Of a stretch of DNA of 64,000 nt, positions 58,152 to 64,000 are shown one piece after another. This stretch comes from Ceratodon purpureus (lineage: Eukaryota > Streptophyta > Bryopsida > Pseudoditrichales > Ditrichaceae). A program made the position numbers and the translations under genes. Positions within the stretch are counted from its first letter, which is position 1. Each line of letters starts with the position of its first letter. The DNA lies in the NCBI GenBank assembly GCA_014871385.1, contig CM026425.1, forward strand, positions 3,305,561-3,369,560. Reading direction: 5' to 3'. The notes beneath the pieces were generated by a model. It did not search any database. It had not been told where the DNA came from and saw only the letters and a program-made list of their open reading frames with translations.

Positions 58152-59314
58152 CGGTGAATACAGATGACTCGAAGACGGAAGTAAACCCTAGGACACGGAC
58201 TACGGGACTCACGACCAGACCTGCTACTTCAATTCCAATGGTCAAGCCGGTGAGCTCAGTGCGGAAATCGCCAATTGAAACGGAGGAGCTACTGTGTACG
58301 TACCTTCTCGGTCGTTAGGCAAAGTTCGATATCTCACCAGCATATGCGACCACCGTCCAGCCCACCCGCCGCCTCATCAGCAGCCGATATAGGAACTTTC
58401 CTATCTACGACATGCATCAGAATGTGAAAGATTAGTTGCAACACTGGGCGGAACAACAGGAAACCAGCATAGAAAAAAGGAAAAGAACCGCATGTGCGTT
58501 GCAGAATTAACGAACGAAGCACACCTCTAGAATGGAAGGTGATTGGAAGCACGGCGTCGCTGAATGCAAACCTCCGAGCTGGAGTACTGCGCACTCTAAA
58601 CCCTCGCGCAACCTCTAGTACCAACTGAATCTGACAACAACTCAAGCGGAAGATCGGCCGAAAGTAATCACAATTCAGAGGATACAATGAACCAAGTACA
58701 ACGAAGGAGAAATCGATAGCGCACAAGGACCAAAGAGAGTTCCCGCAACAACAACGCAGACACTGAACACACATGAAAAAGCAGAAACAACAAGGATGTT
58801 GCGAAGGAAGGGGAGGGGGTTCGAATCTGCTCTCGGGCACCTGGGAAGACTGCCCGACCCTGCCCGCCTCTCCTCTCAGGGCAGAAACTCGAGTCCTGTC
58901 AAATTAGTCCCACTGGATCAAATCCAGTTCGTGGCATCATGGACAAGGGGTGGCTGCTGTCCACACCTCGGTCTGAACACTCGACCTCACTCCCCTACCT
59001 CACACATCCAAAATGCCCACTTCTTTCCATGCAGAGTGTGAACACAAACCAGAATTTTTGGTGGGCACAGAGTTCCAGGGTTGCATAACGTAGGTTTGCG
59101 TTAGGGGCGATGCAGATCATGTGCACACCCAACAACACAGTAACTTGGTCCAGGCTCTGTTGGGGTTTCTGCCGCGCTCGGATGTCTGCAGACTCTGCAC
59201 TTGGTGTGGAACTTTCAGATCAGATCGTGATCTGCGTTCCTCCCGTGCACTAAGTTAACGACTCTTCCTCGCAGCAACTCTGATCGATCAGCGGGAGAGC
59301 TCCGAGTCGGAGAG
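58152..59314. other. Spacer upstream of TNL copy 2
   Basis: GGTTCGAATC at about 58818 matches a pol III B box and could mark another SINE-like sequence. CCACTGGATCAAATCCAG at about 58910 is a small palindrome. The last 250 bp resemble the TNL copy 1 promoter only loosely (GATCAGCGGGA, ATCATGTGC). No gene was found. Confidence 0.4.
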
Positions 59315-62300
59315 AGACCTTGCTTCCGGGGCTGTCTGAGCCCTAATACCGACAAGGGTATTCGGTGGGTCTTCGATCGTCAGACTCATTTGAGGTTCTT
59401 CAAATCGAGGTCGTGTTTACGGGTATGTGTTTCCACTTTCTGCATCCTCTTCTATTGTGGAACTTGGCTGGGGAGATTTGGCAATATATTGGCAATTTCT
59501 TATTCCAATGGCAGTTTAGGGGGTTTGGTCTAGCAAATAGCATCTACATGTTGTGTTTTTAAGGATTCTTAACCTCGCTTCGGCAGTTGTAAGGCTGCGG
59601 CCATAGTGATGAATTTCCCCATTTGGAAAGAAGTTGACAGAAAGAGACGAAATTCGAGAGGAACCGCGGGAGTGTTCGCCGACCTCCTAATATGGTGCTA
59701 TAGGAGCATACTAGGCATAACGAAGGCGTCTTTGAGTGTTGAAGCCCCAAGTTTGTGTGTTGAGTTGGCTTGGGGTATGCCCTCGATGGTTAGACATTCA
59801 GTTCGATGCCAAAGCACGGCAGTTTTTAGTATTTTCTTGCGACGTTGTCTAGATCGTTAGGATTCGCATTCGGCACTGTACTTATATGGTCATGATTGCT
59901 GCTGTGCGAGAGTGCTTGATTCTATCTCTTCGCGCGCATAACTGCATCGAAGACAATAGATTTTTGGTCATGTACTGCGCCATATCCTGTCTAGTTCTAT
60001 CCATGACTGCTCATGCATTCTTGGATTGACATTTGTATTGGATTCTGTTTGTCGTGTTGTATTTCCTCTGAAATTGTGCAATTGTGCTTCACTGAGGCGG
60101 GTGTGAGTGGGTCAGGTTTTGATGCTCTGCTGGATAAGCAGTTCCTCTCGCCAAATAGATGATTCAAAATTTCACACCAGAGATTGCTGGAGGTTGATAA
60201 TAGATAGTCGAAACAGAGATTAATGATCAGATATACATCTGAAATCTGTGGCACTCCATATAGTATTAGCATTTTCTTCGTTTACGGTGGCATTTCAAGA
60301 TTCATGTGATGCCACTACATCATGTAGCAATATAAAGATGAGCACCTTCTTTGGCCATGGATTTGGAATGTTATCTGACGACGACTGTGCACCTTGCGCT
60401 TATTGAACTTCTGCTTCAAGAAGCAATTGTTTACCTTGAATTGAATTCAGTGTGCAGATCTTGTTGGGGATTTTACAGTGACTGCCAAGAAAGGTGCGAG
60501 TTCGATATGACAAGGAAAAGGAAACGCTCTGGGGTCGAATCTTCGGACGAGGAGGCTCGGGATCCGCCGGACCCCACAAGTTCAGATTCTAAAGGCGCCG
60601 ACCCATTGAAGGTCGATTGTGATGCGTACAGGTGAGGTGTTCGATTATCATTGTACCAACGAAGGCAGGATGAGTATGCAATTTTGAAAAGTACCGTGCC
60701 AGATTCTACTGAATCTGGGGACATGTGTACTGCCACTTCCTTACATGTTACATGTTGATCTAGACCTCAATTTTGACAGATGCAACTCATGCCAAATACG
60801 TCCCAGCACGAGAGCCATAGAGATGATGAAAGTTGGAGAGAATATCTGGTGGCGGCATATGTGACAGTAGTGAGATATTCTACACCTCGATTGTCGTTTG
60901 TCTGTGGAACTGCTCACTGAGTACTATGTGACCGATGTCTCTCGCAGTGGTCCTAAGTTGCTACCCGAACACGATATATTTATTTGTCACAGCGGGATAC
61001 AGAAAAACTTCACGGAGCGCCTGGAGATTGAACTGAAACGCTGTGATTACACTCCATTCTTCGACGTACGTGATGATAGTATACCGAAGGGGGAGAGCTT
61101 TGCGGAGCTCATCGTCAGTGCCGCCAGTCAATGTCCCGTGGCAGTATTGATTCTGTCCGAAGACTTCTTTACAAACTCAAAGTGGCCCATGCTGGAGCTG
61201 GCGGCTTTCGTGGATGCACAGAACAAATCCCGAGAAATGGGCCTTCTGGAGCGCCCCGTTATCCTCCCGGTGTACTATCGGTTGACATCGAAAGACTGTG
61301 AAGTAAATTCACCAAGACGGTCAAAGTGGCTATCTACATGGAAAGAGTGGGGAAAGCTGCCTGCAGAGAAGGGCGTTCCGCCGATTAATGTGAAGAACTG
61401 GAAGCTTGCTTTGGAGGTGCTCGGCAGTTCAAGTGGGATCGAATATAATGAATCATCACGCGAAGCTGGGTTGATAGTTAGGGTTGTGCAGGCTGTCCGC
61501 CATCTGCTTCCACCTCCGACTTTTGGCAGTGATGCAAGCATACACGTGAAGCGACGCATATGCAAGGTGGGGATACTTCCAGCTAACTCTGATCACTAAT
61601 TTTATAGAAACCTGTATTTTGTGCTCCTCAGAAAACACCGGGAATCTGATGCTCTTTGAAAAGCCTTGCTTTCTTCCGACATATATACTGACGATGTGGA
61701 CTAATACGGGCGCTCATTTCTATGGAGGGTTGACATATTTGACTTGATGGGCTGCAGACTATAATGGAAAAGATTTCACAGCCCAAATCGCCACGGAAAG
61801 GTGCGCGTGTGGTGGGTGTGTACGGCATGGGAGGAATGGGAAAGACAACCTTCTGCAAAGAGCTTTGCTGGCGGTATTACAAAGAGTTTGAAGGAAAAGT
61901 CTGTCATGCGGAACTCGGAAGCAAGAGTGAAATTGAGCTGCAGATAGATGTTGTGCGGAAGTTGACAAACGTAAATCATGGCTTATTGTCGAAAGTCGAC
62001 GACTTGACGGTACATGTGACTCGAATTCGAACCACATATCTTTGTGATGGTTGTATGTGTGTGATGCCCATGTATTTACGAGCCGTCAATTGTGAGCTTG
62101 AAGCGGTCCTTCTCATTCAACCTTCCATGATTATTTCCTTTGAGTGCAACTGTGCAGTCTTCCGTGGAGGTCTAATATGTGTACTGATGCATGTTGATGA
62201 ACAGAGCCTATTTTGATTTTATGGTTGTGCAGTGGTGGATGGCTCTTCAGGAAATATGCTGAATTTGACCATGCATTCTGCATTTGATTCGTCTATTGAA

Positions 62301-64000
62301 GAAACTGCACGAATTAACTGTCAAGTATTGGGATGCTGTCAGGTTACCGAACACCTTCAGCATCGCATGGCCGGAGAGAAAGTGTTCCTAGCTTTGGACA
62401 ACGTGTGGCAAGAGTCGATCGATGAAGCCATGGTTTATGTTGGAGCAAGTTACGGCGACGACAGCATTGTGCTGGTGACTGCGCGTTCTATCGACATATT
62501 GAAATCACTACAAATCAACGAAAGTGACTGCCTAGAAATGCCCGAGCTAGAGGAGGAAGATGCAAGGCAGTTGTTCCTTTCCTATGCTGCTCCCGGGATT
62601 CAACTGTCTCAATTCCAAAGCGACAAGGAGATTGAGGGGAGCATAGAGGATCATATCAAGGAATGCTACTTTTCGAAATGTGGAAGTCGGGGTATGTATT
62701 TCCATCCATTAGCAGTGCAGGTTTTGGGCTCGAAATTGAAGGGTACTGGATGTAATCCCGAGGACTGGGTGGAGAGTCTAAAGGATGGCAGCAAGTTTGA
62801 TCAGGAGCGCCAGAGAGAACATCCTATATTTACCATCATGGGCCGAGTTTATGACATGCTAAGGGAGGAGGATCAGTTTCTTTTGTATGATGTGGCACTT
62901 TTCAAGGATGTGGTGTTTTTCAGTCCTGCTTCGAGATGTATTGAATCAGTGACTCATTTCGAATGGTTAAGTATGGTACATGATACGGATATGGCCGCGA
63001 TCAAGAAGCGGGTGAGTGAGCATTCTCAACCCTTGTGAATTCTGTAGTGCTTTAGAATCCTTCTGAGTAAGCTTGCTTCTTTACTATGCTTTAATTGGAC
63101 ACCATCCATGTTGTGGTTTGCACAGTTTGTATGCTCGTCCCTGCAGGTCTAATTGTACATTCAGTTGGATTACTCTAGAGTATTTGAAACCATCAAACCT
63201 TTTGTGGGTTGATGGTGCGACATGCAAATGGTAGGATACTTGGTCGGTACAGTGGCTGGCAGTGCCTGGCTATGGGTCACATTCTGAGGTGGTCTTGGTG
63301 GGATTGTTGCAGTTGCAAGTCCTGAAAGAGAGGGCGCTGCTCGAGGACGTTGAATTTGATGTAGGAAGTGTTACTGTACATGACTTGTATCGAGAGTTTG
63401 CCAGATTTGAGGCAAGCAGGGTTAAAATGGAGGACAGAAGCGTGATGTGGCATGAAAGACTTGAAACCATTACAGAGGACTTTGAGAAGACGCCTCCGGC
63501 TGGTCCTGAAGGTTGTTGGTCTAACGTGGAAAGACTCGGCGTTGTTCTCAATGGTGAGAAGTCCTTCTACGTAAAAGGAGTAAAGTGGCAGAATTTTGCC
63601 AACGTCGTTGTACTCGTTTTGCGTTCGATAGAGAGGAATCAGGAGCTGCATCTCGAAGGTCTACGATGCTTGAGAAGTCTTACGCTTGTGGGATCCGTCA
63701 TCAGAGTGATTGGACTTGGGGAGCTGCGGAATCTTAGATGGCTTGATTTGGATGGTATATGTTGTGGCCATCATGAATTTGGTCACTTGACAGAGCTCAA
63801 GGTGTTGCGGGTGATTACAGAGTGCGATTGTGTGAGGAGGGCTACTCCACCTTTAGAACTTGCGAACCTCGACAAGTGTATCAAGGTACTTGAGCTTGTG
63901 GTGGAGAGTGCGTGTTTGGAGGCTTTGCCAGACCTGAGCGGGATGACAGCTTTGAGAAGGGCAATCTTTAAGTGCCCAAACGCGACAGAGGGGCCAGTTT
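59315..64000 (+). repeat. Segmental duplication, copy 2 (TNL gene block), cut by window end
   Basis: This is the partner of 39043-43716. It includes the leader exon, the long leader intron and all TNL exons seen in copy 1 as far as the window edge. Confidence 0.95.
60507..64000 (+). CDS. TIR-NBS-LRR immune receptor, copy 2, 3' end outside window
   Basis: Exons match copy 1: 60507-60631, 60948-61566, 61758-62009, 62343-63011 and 63253 to beyond 64000. The TIR domain is canonical: LPEHDIFICHSGIQKNF, FFDVRDDSIPKGESFAEL and SEDFFTNSKWPMLEL with the catalytic-position Glu. NB-ARC has P-loop GMGGMGKTT, kinase-2 VFLALDNVW, IVLVTARS and HPLAVQVLG. The MHD-equivalent is intact, VHDLYREFA. LRR-like text (LRCLRSLTLVG, LGELRNLRWLDLDG) runs to the window end. 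The leader exon is about 59315-59420. Compared with copy 1 the TIR start has five more residues, and the ARC2 and winged-helix parts differ strongly. Nothing visible is broken, so this is the better candidate for a working receptor. Confidence 0.9.

Noticed and set aside
1-64000. CRISPR arrays, bacterial operons or ribosomal RNA genes
   Set aside because: None seen; the gene structure and elements are eukaryotic.

Overview
The window reads as nuclear DNA of a land plant. It holds split genes with GT-AG introns, a plant-type NFXL1 gene, TIR-NBS-LRR (TNL) resistance genes, TATA boxes followed by AAACCCTA-like leaders, and plant-style CACTA and PIF/Harbinger transposons. The TIR domain style (HSG-x-QK-x-F near its start) and the mixture of elements suggest a non-flowering land plant, perhaps a bryophyte. 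That is inference from family resemblance, not proof.

Layout. 1-12.7 kb: a large CACTA (En/Spm) transposon whose left end lies outside the window. It has a minus-strand Tnp2 transposase and a divergent plus-strand gene that splices in frame over ten exons, beginning with an F-box-like segment and ending in an En/Spm accessory-protein-like domain. 12.8-13.5 kb: the first two coding exons of an LRR receptor-like gene, apparently cut by the CACTA element. 13.5-17 kb: no gene seen. 17.0-21.6 kb: a complete four-exon NFXL1-type zinc-finger gene (minus strand). 22.2-23.1 kb: two 20-21 bp minisatellites flanking a strong hairpin. 23.5-29.5 kb: a many-exon, decayed gene with a Crypton-like (DUF3504-type) tyrosine recombinase region, with four copies of a GC-rich hairpin in its introns. 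29.6-31.8 kb: a complete non-autonomous CACTA element with a 3-bp target duplication and dense TGACG-type repeats. 32.4 kb: a near-perfect 60-bp foldback with a TATA box upstream. 33-36 and 44.6-50.3 kb: AT-rich islands without genes, carrying three members of one TA-flanked inverted-repeat element family. 36.4-37.4 kb: nested inverted repeats. 39.0-44.4 and 59.3-64.0 kb: two TNL genes from a duplication about 20.3 kb apart. Between them lie a decayed LINE (50.7-53.4 kb) and a decayed PIF/Harbinger transposon (54.3-58.2 kb).

The genes with clear host roles are NFXL1 (stress and defence regulation) and the TNL pair (immune receptors). The TNL copies share nearly identical non-coding sequence but patchily divergent exons, which suggests gene conversion or diversifying selection. 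The most unusual item is the Crypton-like recombinase gene with its intronic hairpins. Exon borders were worked out by eye from splice consensus and reading phase; no search or transcript data were available.
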